64,000 bases of DNA from the NCBI GenBank assembly GCA_964421595.1, contig CAYQXY010000026.1, forward strand, positions 15,723 to 79,722, given 5' to 3'. A program made the translations under genes and the position numbers. Source of the stretch: PXAP01 sp964421595. GTDB lineage: Bacteria; Bacteroidota; Bacteroidia; Bacteroidales; PUMT01. Shown in pieces: positions 54,287 to 63,593 of the stretch (position 1 is its first letter; the number at the start of each line of letters is the position of its first letter). The notes beneath the pieces were generated by a model. It was not told the DNA's origin. It ran no database searches and worked only from the letters and a program-made list of their open reading frames with translations.

Positions 54287-54547
54287 TTATTTTAATTTCA
54301 TCCGAATAATTTTTAAGTACTAATCTAAATATAAGTAAGTTACAATTGCCAATCACGTGGTCGCCACGGATGGATTACACCCATGCATTTTTTGTTAATT
54401 GTTGTGTACCTTCGTTTCATGGGAGATTCAATTATTCACAAGCGAAGAGGATAATCAGGCCTGATGAATTATTATAAAGTGTCCGCTGTCTGAGGTCTCC
54501 CTGTTCCGGCGAGTTGTGCACCAGCGAGTGTCTTCAAAAAACTGTCA

Positions 54548-56929
54548 ATGTCTTTTATGCTGAAAAACTACTTCGTTACTGCATTCAGATATTTTGTAAG
54601 AAACAAAACCTTTACAACGATCAACCTTTTGGGATTGTCTGTCGGTCTGGCCTGTGTAATTTTAATTGCAGCCTGGGTTTCGTTCGAACTTAGCTATAAC
54701 AGTTTTCATCACAATTCATCAAGAATCTACCGGTTATCATCAAAACTTTATATGTCGGGTGCTGAGACGCGATACCCAACACAACATGCCCCTGTGGGCA
54801 GTTTAGTTGCCGATGCCTTTCCCGAAGTTGAGCAGATGACCCGCATAGGACGCCCTCATAGCAGAATGTTTAAGCATAATGAAAACCTGCTGCTTGTCGA
54901 AAACATCGTTTTTGTTGATAGCAGTTTCTTCGACATTTTCACCTTTGACCTGCCCGAGGGCAATGGAACCACAGCCTTAACAAAACCCAACAGCATAGTG
55001 TTGACCCGAAAGGTGGCGGAACAATTCTTTGGAGGGGAAAACGCACTTGGCAAACTGTTGGAGTCAGACGGTGAAGTGTACACCGTTACGGGGGTTTTGG
55101 AGGATCTGCCTTTAAACTCTTCCATTCAGTTCAGCGCCCTTGAGCCAATGGCAACCCCGACCAGCCAAAGGGGAGAGTTCTCATGGGGTCATGGTATGGG
55201 TTTCGAAACATGGTTACTTCTGGAAAGTGGCACAGATCCTTATACTCTGGAAAATAAGATCACAAAGTTGATGGACGATACTGTTAACGAGCTTTTTAAG
55301 TCTATTAATGCAAGAATTTATGGTTTTCTTGAACCATTAAACAACATATATTTAAACTCACAAGTAGAGAGGCAAACAATCAAAGGCGACAGGAAGACCA
55401 TTGCTATCCTTATTGCTTCTGCGCTCATCATACTCCTGATAGCTTGTTTTAACTTTATAAACCTGAGCACAGCGCAAGCTCTTCGCAGGGTAAAGGAGAT
55501 AGGAATCAGGAAGGTTTTTGGAGCTTTCAGAAAACAACTAATTACTCAGCATATTGGCGAATCAATGCTTCTTGTCGTATTCGCGATGTTTTTAGCATTG
55601 GTATTCGCAGAGGTTGCATCGCCGCTTTTAACGCACTTCTCGGGAAAAACTGTAAATGTTTTCTCTCATAATCTTAGGGCTATAATTACTATAATACCAA
55701 TTATTATATTTATTGTGGGGATTGGCGCAGGCTGGTACCCGGCACTATTCCTTTCAAGGTTTAACCCTACACTGGTTTTTAAACAGGCAGGCCTAAGTTC
55801 TCACGGACAAGCGGGCTTTAGAAATGTTCTTTCCTTTTTTCAATTTACCATTCTTCAGCTGCTTACCATTTGCACTCTGATAGTTTTTCTTCAACTTCAA
55901 CATATCAAAACAAAAGAACTTGGGTTTAACCCCGACAACTTGTTAATTACCCGGATAAACACCCCAAACCTGGAAGGTAAACTCGAAGTTCTAAAGCAGA
56001 AGCTTTTAGAAAAACCTTCCATTCAATCCGTATCGGGGCATTCCTTTATTCTTGGCCATACCATTCTTGCCCGCGACTTTGTACTTGAGGGAACGACTGA
56101 AGCTCAAAACATTGCATATATGACAGTTGATGAAAGTTTCTTTGACACATACCAGATTGAACTCAACCAGGGCAGGGTTTTCCAATACCCTGTCGAAAAT
56201 GAAGGGGGATATGTTGTTGTAAACGAAGCCTTTGTCAAAAACCATGGGTACGATAATCCGATTGGACGAAAAATATTTCTACCCAACGACCCGACACATA
56301 AGGAGAATACTATAATTGGAGTGGTAGACAACTTTAATTACAGTTCGTTACACAGAGATATTGAATCCATAGTTTTTCTAACATGGCACGATCCGTTAAA
56401 TCATCTTTCTGTCAGACTAAATCCAGGTGATATCCCTGCAACTTTGCTCGATATAAGGAATGTATGGGAAGAAGTAGCAGGGGGAGAACCTTTCAGCTAT
56501 CAGTTCATTGACGACAAATTAAGCGAACTTTACATAAGCGATAACAGGCTCGGCAATATTCTGGGAGTTTTTACCATTATGGCTATTGTAATTGCCTGCG
56601 CCGGACTGCTCGGATTAACCCTGTTTATTGCACAATCGAGGCAACGTGAAATCGCTGTCAGACGGGTTCTGGGTGCATCCATATCGAGGGTTATTGTTAT
56701 TTCGCTTGGCTTTACCAAATGGATTATACTATCAGCGCTTATATCCTGGCCCTTATCGTGGTACCTGGCACAAAACTGGTTAAACTCATTTGCCTACCGT
56801 ATACAAATACCCTTGTGGCCCTTTATTGGCGCGACTGTATTTGCAATTCTGATATCAGTGGTTATAACATTAACCAACATTTTAAAGGTGGCAAACCAGA
56901 ATCCATCAACAGTACTTAAATACGAATAG
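54548..56929 (+). CDS. MacB/FtsX-type ABC transporter permease, second copy
   Basis: 793 aa, with the same double MacB-FtsX layout as the minus-strand copy. MLKNYFVTAFRYFVRNKTFT and a helix (about 23-45) come first, then a core, an FtsX block (about 285-420, with RRVKEIGIRKVFGAFRKQLI), a second core, and the final FtsX block with REIAVRRVLGASISRV and NILKVANQNPSTVLKYE. The two are paralogues on opposite strands flanking the NTF2-like gene. No sigma-54 element with correct spacing is seen upstream of this copy; TACCTTCG at 54407 is only a weak sigma-70-like match. Confidence 0.9.
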   Translation: MSFMLKNYFVTAFRYFVRNKTFTTINLLGLSVGLACVILIAAWVSFELSYNSFHHNSSRIYRLSSKLYMSGAETRYPTQHAPVGSLVADAFPEVEQMTRIGRPHSRMFKHNENLLLVENIVFVDSSFFDIFTFDLPEGNGTTALTKPNSIVLTRKVAEQFFGGENALGKLLESDGEVYTVTGVLEDLPLNSSIQFSALEPMATPTSQRGEFSWGHGMGFETWLLLESGTDPYTLENKITKLMDDTVNELFKSINARIYGFLEPLNNIYLNSQVERQTIKGDRKTIAILIASALIILLIACFNFINLSTAQALRRVKEIGIRKVFGAFRKQLITQHIGESMLLVVFAMFLALVFAEVASPLLTHFSGKTVNVFSHNLRAIITIIPIIIFIVGIGAGWYPALFLSRFNPTLVFKQAGLSSHGQAGFRNVLSFFQFTILQLLTICTLIVFLQLQHIKTKELGFNPDNLLITRINTPNLEGKLEVLKQKLLEKPSIQSVSGHSFILGHTILARDFVLEGTTEAQNIAYMTVDESFFDTYQIELNQGRVFQYPVENEGGYVVVNEAFVKNHGYDNPIGRKIFLPNDPTHKENTIIGVVDNFNYSSLHRDIESIVFLTWHDPLNHLSVRLNPGDIPATLLDIRNVWEEVAGGEPFSYQFIDDKLSELYISDNRLGNILGVFTIMAIVIACAGLLGLTLFIAQSRQREIAVRRVLGASISRVIVISLGFTKWIILSALISWPLSWYLAQNWLNSFAYRIQIPLWPFIGATVFAILISVVITLTNILKVANQNPSTVLKYE

Positions 56930-57057
56930 TGTTCTCCATTCTGAAGGAAGTTTCTCAGGTCAACTCTGTAAGGTCCCCACGTAATAGAAACTTAATCGTA
57001 GAGTAAACAGGCGGACACGTATAATTTTTTAATTATTTGTACGGGATAATAATTTTA

Positions 57058-57071
57058 TGTAAAAAATTACA
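57058..57071 (+). promoter_or_regulatory. Small dyad before the DUF6364 gene
   Basis: TGTAA-AAAA-TTACA lies 31 bp upstream of the start codon, a plausible autorepressor site for an antitoxin gene. Confidence 0.4.
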
Positions 57072-57101
57072 CGTATATTTTAATGAAAAATATGGAGTGC
57101 A

Positions 57102-57356
57102 ATGAATACAAAACTAACATTGACTATTGAAAAGACAGTTATAGAAAAGGCTAAGAAATATGCTAAAGAGAAAGATAATAGTTTATCAGATATCGTTGAA
57201 AATTACTTAAAAGCAATTACAAGAGACCAGGATATATCTGATATTGAAATAACCCCGCTGATCAAGTCATTAAAAGGTTCATTTAAAGCTCCCAAAAATT
57301 TTGATTATAAAAAGGAGCTTTCAAAGGGATTAACAGAAAAATATTTAAATGGATAA
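57102..57356 (+). CDS. DUF6364-type antitoxin-like protein
   Basis: 84 aa. The N-terminal half is a ribbon-helix-helix-like segment (KLTLTIEKTVIEKAKKYAKE) followed by a linker and a helical C-terminus (YKKELSKGLTEKYLNG), as in DUF6364 antitoxins that usually precede a PIN-domain ribonuclease. Here the stop overlaps an ATG in the usual TA manner, but the toxin frame ends after six codons. Confidence 0.75.
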   Translation: MNTKLTLTIEKTVIEKAKKYAKEKDNSLSDIVENYLKAITRDQDISDIEITPLIKSLKGSFKAPKNFDYKKELSKGLTEKYLNG

Positions 57357-57369
57357 TTGTATCCTTTAA
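57349..57369 (+). pseudogene. Six-codon remnant of the partner toxin
   Basis: ATG at 57349 overlaps the antitoxin stop and reads MDNCIL then TAA, like the start of a PIN toxin (often MxxILxD). The rest is missing, because the convergent membrane-protein gene begins its 3' end at 57366. Confidence 0.55.
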
Positions 57370-58028
57370 ACGGCCAGCTTCTTTTCCTGTCTCTTTTTTT
57401 CGAATATGTACCAGCCGTACTCGAGTGCTGCCAGTAACAGGAGGGCATAGCCAAGTAATTCGGTTCCTTCTTCTGCAGCGTTTTTCACCCAGCGGGAAGG
57501 CCCCTCAAGTTCTTCGAGCCCCAGAATGTTGCGCCACATTTTTCCCCGGCCAAACAGGCGGGAATATACCATCAGGGTAACAAATCCTGCTAAACTTACT
57601 CCGAAGGCAGGCAGATTAAAGTATTCATAAAAAGGTTTGATAAACGTCTCCCTGTTGCGGTACACGTATATTACAGTAATTACAAGAGCAACCAGCACAA
57701 ACAATTGCCATGCTCCGCTGAACCAGGTGTGGAAATAGTTATTGAACTCACGAATGAGCGCCATGAACATCATTCCGGAGAGTAACCCGGAAAAACCGGT
57801 AATTGTGCGGTCATACCTGCCAAGTACAAAAAACAATATCGAGCTTAGTAAAAGCATGGCTTCCTGTGTCCATTCTGTATATGAATTTTCACCAAACTTG
57901 CCGGTATCAGTAACAGTAATGGAATCAAGATATATCAGCTGGCTTATGCCAAACATAATAGCTCCATAAAATATTACACGGAAAAAGGCCCAGGCAATGG
58001 GGCGGATGTATTGTTTGTCGGGATACAT
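57366..58028 (-). CDS. Uncharacterised multi-pass membrane protein
   Basis: 220 aa with about six hydrophobic helices, for example FFRVIFYGAIMFGISQLIYL, AMLLLSSILFFVLGRYD, LFVLVALVITVIYVYR and TELLGYALLLLAALEYGWYI. No family recognised. A conserved-looking acidic stretch EELEGPSRWVKNAAEEGTE precedes the last helix. It is convergent with the antitoxin gene and divergent from the iron-transport operon. Confidence 0.7.
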   Translation of the reverse strand: MYPDKQYIRPIAWAFFRVIFYGAIMFGISQLIYLDSITVTDTGKFGENSYTEWTQEAMLLLSSILFFVLGRYDRTITGFSGLLSGMMFMALIREFNNYFHTWFSGAWQLFVLVALVITVIYVYRNRETFIKPFYEYFNLPAFGVSLAGFVTLMVYSRLFGRGKMWRNILGLEELEGPSRWVKNAAEEGTELLGYALLLLAALEYGWYIFEKKRQEKKLAV

Positions 58029-58123
58029 GGCTGATCGGTTTATTTGTTAAATGTATGTGAATATAATGGATTTACGTTCCGGGCTTACCAGATGAAGCAT
58101 GGCCGTGAGTTTCGCAACAAAAG

Positions 58124-58171
58124 CGCAGACCCTTTTTTTTCGGGTTTGCAAGCCTTTTTTGCTTGTCTGCG
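58124..58171. promoter_or_regulatory. Alternative hairpins in the divergent 5' region
   Basis: Two mutually exclusive foldings are visible. CGCAGAC (58124) can pair with GTCTGCG (58165). Or GCAGACCC (58125) can pair with GGGTTTGC (58142) around a T8 loop, while CAAGC (58149) pairs with GCTTG (58161) around a T6 loop. It lies between the membrane-protein gene and fbpA. Nothing else is seen in 58029-58329. Confidence 0.35.
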
Positions 58172-58329
58172 AAGGCCCCTGCTGCTGAAATGACCGGTGC
58201 AAAGTAAATAAGTAATAATGAAACTTCAAAATGTCAGTTTTTCTATCCTTCAGGTCTGACATTATCAGATTTGCTATTTAGATCAGGATTAAATAAATTT
58301 ACCGGCTCAATATTTAAAACCAATTTCAT

Positions 58330-59343
58330 ATGCGCCATCTAATTTCAGTATTCGTTGTAATTCTGATTTTTGCTGCTTCATGTTCCGACCATGAGGTTGT
58401 CAATGTTTACTCATCACGACACTATGATGTCGATGACCGGATACTTGAGTTGTTTACCGAAGAAACCGGCATAAGCGTCAATCTGGTGAAGGCTGACAGC
58501 GACCAGCTTGTTACCCGGCTTGGCCTCGAAGGTGAGCGTTCACGAGCCGATGTGCTTATAACGGCTGATGCCAGCCGGCTTGTACAGGCTAAGGAACTCG
58601 GTCTGTTGCAGGGTATAGATTCAGATATAGTGAAATCGGCTGTGCCATCTCAGTTCAGGGATGGGGAAATGTACTGGACTGGACTGACCAGGAGGGTCCG
58701 GCTACTGGTATATGACCCGGAAAGAGTTACCAGGGATGAGCTCTCAGATTATGAATCTCTTGTACTTCCTCAATGGAAAGGCAGGGTTCTCGTCAGGTCT
58801 TCAAACAGTAATTATAATCAGACCTTGCTTGCCTCAGTCATTGCAGCCCTTGGCGAGAGTAAAGCTCTGGATTGGGCATCAGGCATCACTGCAAACATGG
58901 CACAGGAACCGCGTGGTAATGATCGTGACCAGGTAAAGTTTATTGCAGCAGGTATTGGCGATGTGGCAATTGTTAATTCTTACTATATGGGACTTCTGCA
59001 CAATTCACAAAATGCAGAGGAACGCAATGTTGCCGGGCAGATGGAGGTGTTTTTCCCAAATCAGGGCAACAGGGGGGCGCATGTAAATATTAGCGGTGCT
59101 GCTCTTACCGCTTCGGCTTCAAACAAAGAAAACGGTATCAGACTGATAGAGTTCATGCTCAGCAGAAAAGTACAGGAACTGATTGCTGCAGAGAATTATG
59201 AATATCCGGTTATTGAAGAAGCCGGATGGCCGGATCTGCTCATGGAGTGGGGAAAGTTTAAGGAGGATACTGTTTCCCTGGAAACTCTCGGAAAATACAG
59301 GGAAGAGTCGATTATGATCTTTAACAATTCAGGATGGAAATAA
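58330..59343 (+). CDS. fbpA: Ferric-iron ABC transporter substrate-binding lipoprotein
   Basis: 337 aa. The lipobox is in FAASCS (Cys about 19). The fold and motifs are those of FbpA/FutA iron-binding proteins: VNVYSSRHYDVDD, then RADVLITADASRL, VLVRSSNSNYNQTLLASVI and AIVNSYYMGLL, where tyrosines of the SYY type bind Fe3+. Its stop overlaps the permease start by 10 bp. No Fur box is seen upstream. Confidence 0.88.
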   Translation: MRHLISVFVVILIFAASCSDHEVVNVYSSRHYDVDDRILELFTEETGISVNLVKADSDQLVTRLGLEGERSRADVLITADASRLVQAKELGLLQGIDSDIVKSAVPSQFRDGEMYWTGLTRRVRLLVYDPERVTRDELSDYESLVLPQWKGRVLVRSSNSNYNQTLLASVIAALGESKALDWASGITANMAQEPRGNDRDQVKFIAAGIGDVAIVNSYYMGLLHNSQNAEERNVAGQMEVFFPNQGNRGAHVNISGAALTASASNKENGIRLIEFMLSRKVQELIAAENYEYPVIEEAGWPDLLMEWGKFKEDTVSLETLGKYREESIMIFNNSGWK

Positions 59344-61034
59344 ACCGGCCCGGGAAAAAGCTTAGAGGCGCTTTGTCCGGAGGCAAATGGATAATTTCGA
59401 CCCTCATAATAACGCTGGTTATCCTTGTGCCGCTTTTTATAGTCATTCTCGAGTTTTTTTATCCCTCATCTGCCATATGGCAGCACTTTATCTCTTCACT
59501 GATTCCCGGATACCTTAAGAACAGCCTGTTACTGCTTGCCGGTGCAGGGATATGCACATTTATACTTGGTACCGGTACCGCATGGCTGGTCAGCATGTAC
59601 AGTTTCCCCGGCAGGAAATTTTTTGCCTGGGCACTGGTTTTGCCAATTACAATTCCTTCATGGATACTTGGTTTTACATGGGCTGGCATGCTTGATTATA
59701 CCTCGCCGCTTTATACTTTTTTAAGGGACAGGTATGCGGTGGAAACGGGAGCTTACCTTTTTTTTGACCTGCTTTCGCCGGAAGGGGCCATAGTTATATT
59801 TTCCCTCTCCCTTTACCCCTATGTTTACCTTATATGCCGTGCATTCTTCATGAACCAGTCGGCCGCCATGCTCGAAACAGCGGCTTCCATGGGCCGGTCA
59901 ACCTTTGAATCTTTTTTCAGGATTGCCCTGCCAATGGCAAGGCCGGCAATTGCAGCCGGTGTAACGCTTGTGTTGATGGAGGTGTTGAATGATTACGGAC
60001 TGGTTCGCTATTTCGGTGTCGATACATTTACAACGGGTATCTTTTCGGCATGGTTCGCGTTTGGTGACAGGAGCACGGCTTTGAGGCTGGCCGGCTGGCT
60101 GGTAGTGATCGTCATTGGAATCATTTTGGCTGAAAAGCTTCAGCGTGGCAGGGCCCGTTTCGATATTCTCGGAAGCAGTTACAGGCCTCTGAGAAGAAGG
60201 GACCCAATTAAACCGGTAGCAGTCATGGCCACTGCATTTTGTTCTGTTCCTTTTCTTCTTGGATTTCTTTTTCCGTTTATAACCCTTATACTGTGGACTA
60301 TTAAAACAGCGTCAATAGTGGTAGATCCTTCATTCTTCAGGCTGGCCGCAAACAGTTTTCTTCTTGCAGCTTCGGCAGCCATCACAGGGATGGCCGTGGC
60401 ATTTCTTATTCTCTTTTCAATACGGGTAAGCCGTTCAAAAGCTGCATATCTGCTTTCAAAAACAGCAACAGTGGGGTATGCTATTCCCGGTGCCGTTGTG
60501 GCAATTGGTATTCTGATACCCTTGCTTATGGTTGATGACTGGTTAAGGTACGGGCAGATTTTGCTAACTGGCAGCAGCGGAAGGTTTATGTTGAGCGGCT
60601 CTGTGTTTGCCCTGATATATGCATACCTGGTGCGGTTTCTGGCAATTGGATACAACAGCCTTGAGGCAGGATATGAAAGAATCTCGATGAGCATTGATGA
60701 ATCAGCTGCTTCCCTGGGCAGCAGCAAGGGGCGCACCCTGAGGGAGCTGCACCTGCCACTGTTGAGAGGGACATTACTTGGTGGCGGACTGCTGATCTTT
60801 GTTGATGTGCTTAAGGAACTGCCGCTGACTTTAATTCTCAGGCCTTTTAATTTCGATACCCTTGCCATCAGGGCATTTGAATATGCAAGCGACGAAAGAG
60901 TGGCACAGTCGGCTCCTGCAGCTCTTATTATCATAATTACAGCAATGGTGCCGGCTTTTATGATGAACAGGATACTGACAGGCAGGAAAAATATTAAGAA
61001 TATCCCGGGTTCCGGGTTAACCAAAAAAACATAA
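59334..61034 (+). CDS. fbpB: Ferric-iron ABC transporter permease
   Basis: 566 aa, about 12 membrane helices in two halves, as in FbpB/FutB. Each half has an EAA loop: ETAASMGRSTFESFFRIALP (about 185) and ESAASLGSSKGRTLRELHLP (about 457). It pairs with the lipoprotein upstream and the ATPase downstream. The 207-bp gap before the ATPase gene contains no ORF. Confidence 0.92.
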   Translation: MEINRPGKKLRGALSGGKWIISTLIITLVILVPLFIVILEFFYPSSAIWQHFISSLIPGYLKNSLLLLAGAGICTFILGTGTAWLVSMYSFPGRKFFAWALVLPITIPSWILGFTWAGMLDYTSPLYTFLRDRYAVETGAYLFFDLLSPEGAIVIFSLSLYPYVYLICRAFFMNQSAAMLETAASMGRSTFESFFRIALPMARPAIAAGVTLVLMEVLNDYGLVRYFGVDTFTTGIFSAWFAFGDRSTALRLAGWLVVIVIGIILAEKLQRGRARFDILGSSYRPLRRRDPIKPVAVMATAFCSVPFLLGFLFPFITLILWTIKTASIVVDPSFFRLAANSFLLAASAAITGMAVAFLILFSIRVSRSKAAYLLSKTATVGYAIPGAVVAIGILIPLLMVDDWLRYGQILLTGSSGRFMLSGSVFALIYAYLVRFLAIGYNSLEAGYERISMSIDESAASLGSSKGRTLRELHLPLLRGTLLGGGLLIFVDVLKELPLTLILRPFNFDTLAIRAFEYASDERVAQSAPAALIIIITAMVPAFMMNRILTGRKNIKNIPGSGLTKKT

Positions 61035-61241
61035 ACAATGAAAGGGCCTTCTTAGCAATTGCTGCACCTGCCAGATGCTTTTTATGTGACGGCATATTTT
61101 TACAGCATATAAAAGTAACCGGGCAACTGGATTGAATACTTTGGAGACTGGTGAGTTCCAGAAAAAGTACAGCCGCATGATCATGCAATCAGGATGGGAA
61201 TTTTTTCCCGGACAATGGCGTTATACTAAAAAATAATTCAA

Positions 61242-62321
61242 ATGAACACATATATACTCGAGTTGAACCTGGTTTCAAAAAGCTTTGCTTCTGCCGACGG
61301 TTATGCCGTTGAAGATGTAACACTGAAAGTCTCTACCGGAGAGGTACTGGCCCTGCTGGGAGAAAGCGGCAGCGGCAAGACTACGATGCTTAGACTGATA
61401 GCGGGTTTTGAGCGGCCAACATCGGGTGAAATATTTATTGACGGGCAAATGGTAGCCGGAAATGGTGTTTTCATAGAGCCTGAAAAAAGAGGTGTTGGGG
61501 TTGTTTTCCAGGATTATGCCCTCTTCCCTCACCTGAAGGTAAAAGAGAATATGGCATTCGGACTAAAAGGCCTTGACAGGTCGGCTAAAGCTGGACGAAT
61601 CAAGGAGATGATGGAGCTAACGGAAACGGTTTCGCTGGAAGAAAGATACCCCCATGAGTTGTCAGGGGGACAGAAACAGAGGATTGCACTGGCACGTGCA
61701 CTGGCACCCGGACCAGCTCTCATACTGTTCGATGAACCATTCAGCAGCATAGACAGCATGATCAAGATGCAGATGCGAAAAGAGATAAGGAAAATATTGA
61801 AAACAGCAGGTTCAACCGCAGTCTTTGTAACCCATGACACAAGAGATGCAATGGCCATGGCCGACCGGATATGCATGCTCAGAAAAGGTAAAAACATACA
61901 GACAAGTACACCGGGCGATCTGTATAACAGTCCGCGCAACGCCTACGTTGCAAATTTCTTCGGTAAGACAAACCTGATACCGGCCCAGGTGACAGAACGC
62001 GGATTAATGACTGCCCTGGGCCTGCTCCCCTACGAGGGTGAGCTTAGAAAACCCGGAGAGAGAGTACTGTTGTCGATAAGGCCGGAGAGTTTTATAATGA
62101 AGGAAAACGATGAAAACTGTATTTGTGGCAATATAGTAGATAGTAACTTTATGGGCGAATATAATGAACTTGTTTGCGAAGTTCATACAGGTAATGGAAA
62201 CAGTGAGGAGGTGGTTATCAGGATATCTCCGGAAAGATCATGTGACGACAAGCAGTGTTACTTCATGCCACGTAAAAACAAGATCCATATTCTTAAAGAT
62301 AATATCAGGGAGGATCATTGA
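61242..62321 (+). CDS. fbpC: Ferric-iron ABC transporter ATPase
   Basis: 359 aa. The Walker A motif is GESGSGKTT (about 37), the Q-loop is VFQDYALFPHL, the signature is LSGGQKQRIALARALA, Walker B is ILFDEPFSS and the switch His is in FVTHDTRDAM. The C-terminal region (about 240-359) is a TOBE-type regulatory domain (VLLSIRPESFIM). It completes the fbpABC set although separated by 207 bp from the permease. Confidence 0.92.
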   Translation: MNTYILELNLVSKSFASADGYAVEDVTLKVSTGEVLALLGESGSGKTTMLRLIAGFERPTSGEIFIDGQMVAGNGVFIEPEKRGVGVVFQDYALFPHLKVKENMAFGLKGLDRSAKAGRIKEMMELTETVSLEERYPHELSGGQKQRIALARALAPGPALILFDEPFSSIDSMIKMQMRKEIRKILKTAGSTAVFVTHDTRDAMAMADRICMLRKGKNIQTSTPGDLYNSPRNAYVANFFGKTNLIPAQVTERGLMTALGLLPYEGELRKPGERVLLSIRPESFIMKENDENCICGNIVDSNFMGEYNELVCEVHTGNGNSEEVVIRISPERSCDDKQCYFMPRKNKIHILKDNIREDH

Positions 62322-62414
62322 CAGAATACCGGTTATAAATCGGCCCGGCTTTCATAAAAGGCAATTTTCAGAATTCAATAAAGTGAGGATCGTTAAACAG
62401 TACCAAACCAGTTA

Positions 62415-62807
62415 CTAATTGTGTACCGGTTGTTTACTGTTGCTCGTCTCTATTACATTAAAAGGTATTTTGGTTAATGATTTCATTATAGTGCCCATCT
62501 CCCGCATTGATTCATCATCGCCAGGATAATACCAGTTTATTACGAAAATATTGCCCCCCTTATATACTTTTTCGAGTTTTCTCAGCATCGCTGCTATGCA
62601 CCGTGTCGAGCTGCAATTCAGATATTCGAAGCTCAGATCTATCTGGGTAAACTTACCATTGCGCCGGGCATAATCTTCCAGCAGATCACATAATGGCCGG
62701 TAGAAAAGAGTTGAATCAGCAAGGATGCTTCTTCCCGATATACTTATCTTCCCGCAACTGAAGTGTACCCCGGGGGTATTAATCGTTCCATCTATTTCCA
62801 AAGTCAT
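62415..62807 (-). CDS. SiaC-family (DUF1987) regulatory phosphoprotein
   Basis: 130 aa STAS-like protein. The pattern TPGVHFSCGKISISGRSI, then FEYLNCSSTRCIAAMLRKLE and INWYYPGDDESMREMG, matches DUF1987/SiaC. In Pseudomonas SiaC is phosphorylated on a Thr or Ser and links the SiaA phosphatase/SiaB kinase pair to a diguanylate cyclase. The segment NCSSTRC carries candidate sites here. No SiaA/SiaB homologue lies in the window. Confidence 0.85.
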   Translation of the reverse strand: MTLEIDGTINTPGVHFSCGKISISGRSILADSTLFYRPLCDLLEDYARRNGKFTQIDLSFEYLNCSSTRCIAAMLRKLEKVYKGGNIFVINWYYPGDDESMREMGTIMKSLTKIPFNVIETSNSKQPVHN

Positions 62808-62981
62808 CGGTTTTAATGATAATTACACATATCAGACTTAAACTAAAAAATCAATTCAGTTAAATTCCAAAAGAGAGTCTTTAAAGTGAACTATTCTCAA
62901 GGAGGGAAAAAACCTAAAAGAAACTAAGTTGAGTTTCCTTAGGATGACCTGTCAGATCCTTCCTGATCTGTCAGTCAGCAA

Positions 62982-63566
62982 TCAGTTAAACTTGACATTT
63001 ATATAACAGGGATTGCCTGCTTCATCGGCTTTTATATAATAGCAGAATTCCTGTTCACTCTCAATCCTGTTGGAGTCGGTTATATAATACTTGTCATCTG
63101 TAAGTTTTTCAAAGCCGAAATGAAGGATTTTTTCATCTGTATTCTGGCGTACAATCTTAAAATAATATCGCAACTCAGTCTTTCCCTTGATATTGACTGA
63201 AGGCAATACAACTTTAACCCCCTTATCAGCTGGACCAGCATCCATTGATTCTTCAATGATGTTATAACCCGATGAGAGAAAAATACTCTTGCTGAAACTC
63301 ATATCATCAACACTGTAATAAATAACAGCATCTTTTGCATCTGAAGCAAGGGTAAAAGAGAATAAGGTCTCATCTGCTCCTGCTTCAATCATATTTGTAC
63401 AGGTTAAATGCAATGTACTTTCTGTTACCGGGAAAGTATCATCCCCGCCTTTGTCCATGTTCAGCTCAACAGATTCTTTTTCACAGGCAACCATAAGGAT
63501 TGCAATACTGAAGATCAGGTTTCTTAATGTAATTGTTGACATTTTTCTTAATGTAATTGTTGACAT
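62982..63566 (-). CDS. Uncharacterised lipoprotein with duplicated start
   Basis: 194 aa from ATG 63566. A 24-bp tandem duplication gives MSTITLRK-MSTITLRN, so ATG 63542 (186 aa) is an equally good start and gives a more normal signal NLIFSIAILMVAC with Cys lipidation. The mature part is beta-rich (LHLTCTNMIEAGADETLF, YYFKIVRQNTDEKIL) and not a family I know. A further in-frame GTG at 63593 is unlikely. Confidence 0.72.
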   Translation of the reverse strand: MSTITLRKMSTITLRNLIFSIAILMVACEKESVELNMDKGGDDTFPVTESTLHLTCTNMIEAGADETLFSFTLASDAKDAVIYYSVDDMSFSKSIFLSSGYNIIEESMDAGPADKGVKVVLPSVNIKGKTELRYYFKIVRQNTDEKILHFGFEKLTDDKYYITDSNRIESEQEFCYYIKADEAGNPCYINVKFN

Positions 63567-63567
63567 T
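63520..63567. repeat. Perfect 24-bp tandem duplication at a start codon
   Basis: Two identical copies (63520-63543 and 63544-63567), each containing an ATG and seven following codons of the lipoprotein gene in frame. Confidence 0.95.
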
Positions 63568-63593
63568 TTTGTAATTTTTAAGATGAATATCAC

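Noticed and set aside
58047..58262. 71-codon minus-strand frame
   Set aside because: Overlaps the hairpin segment; Lys/Phe-rich translation without family similarity.
60179..61024. 281-codon minus-strand open frame
   Set aside because: Antisense to the permease fbpB; Ser/Arg-rich shadow of membrane helices.
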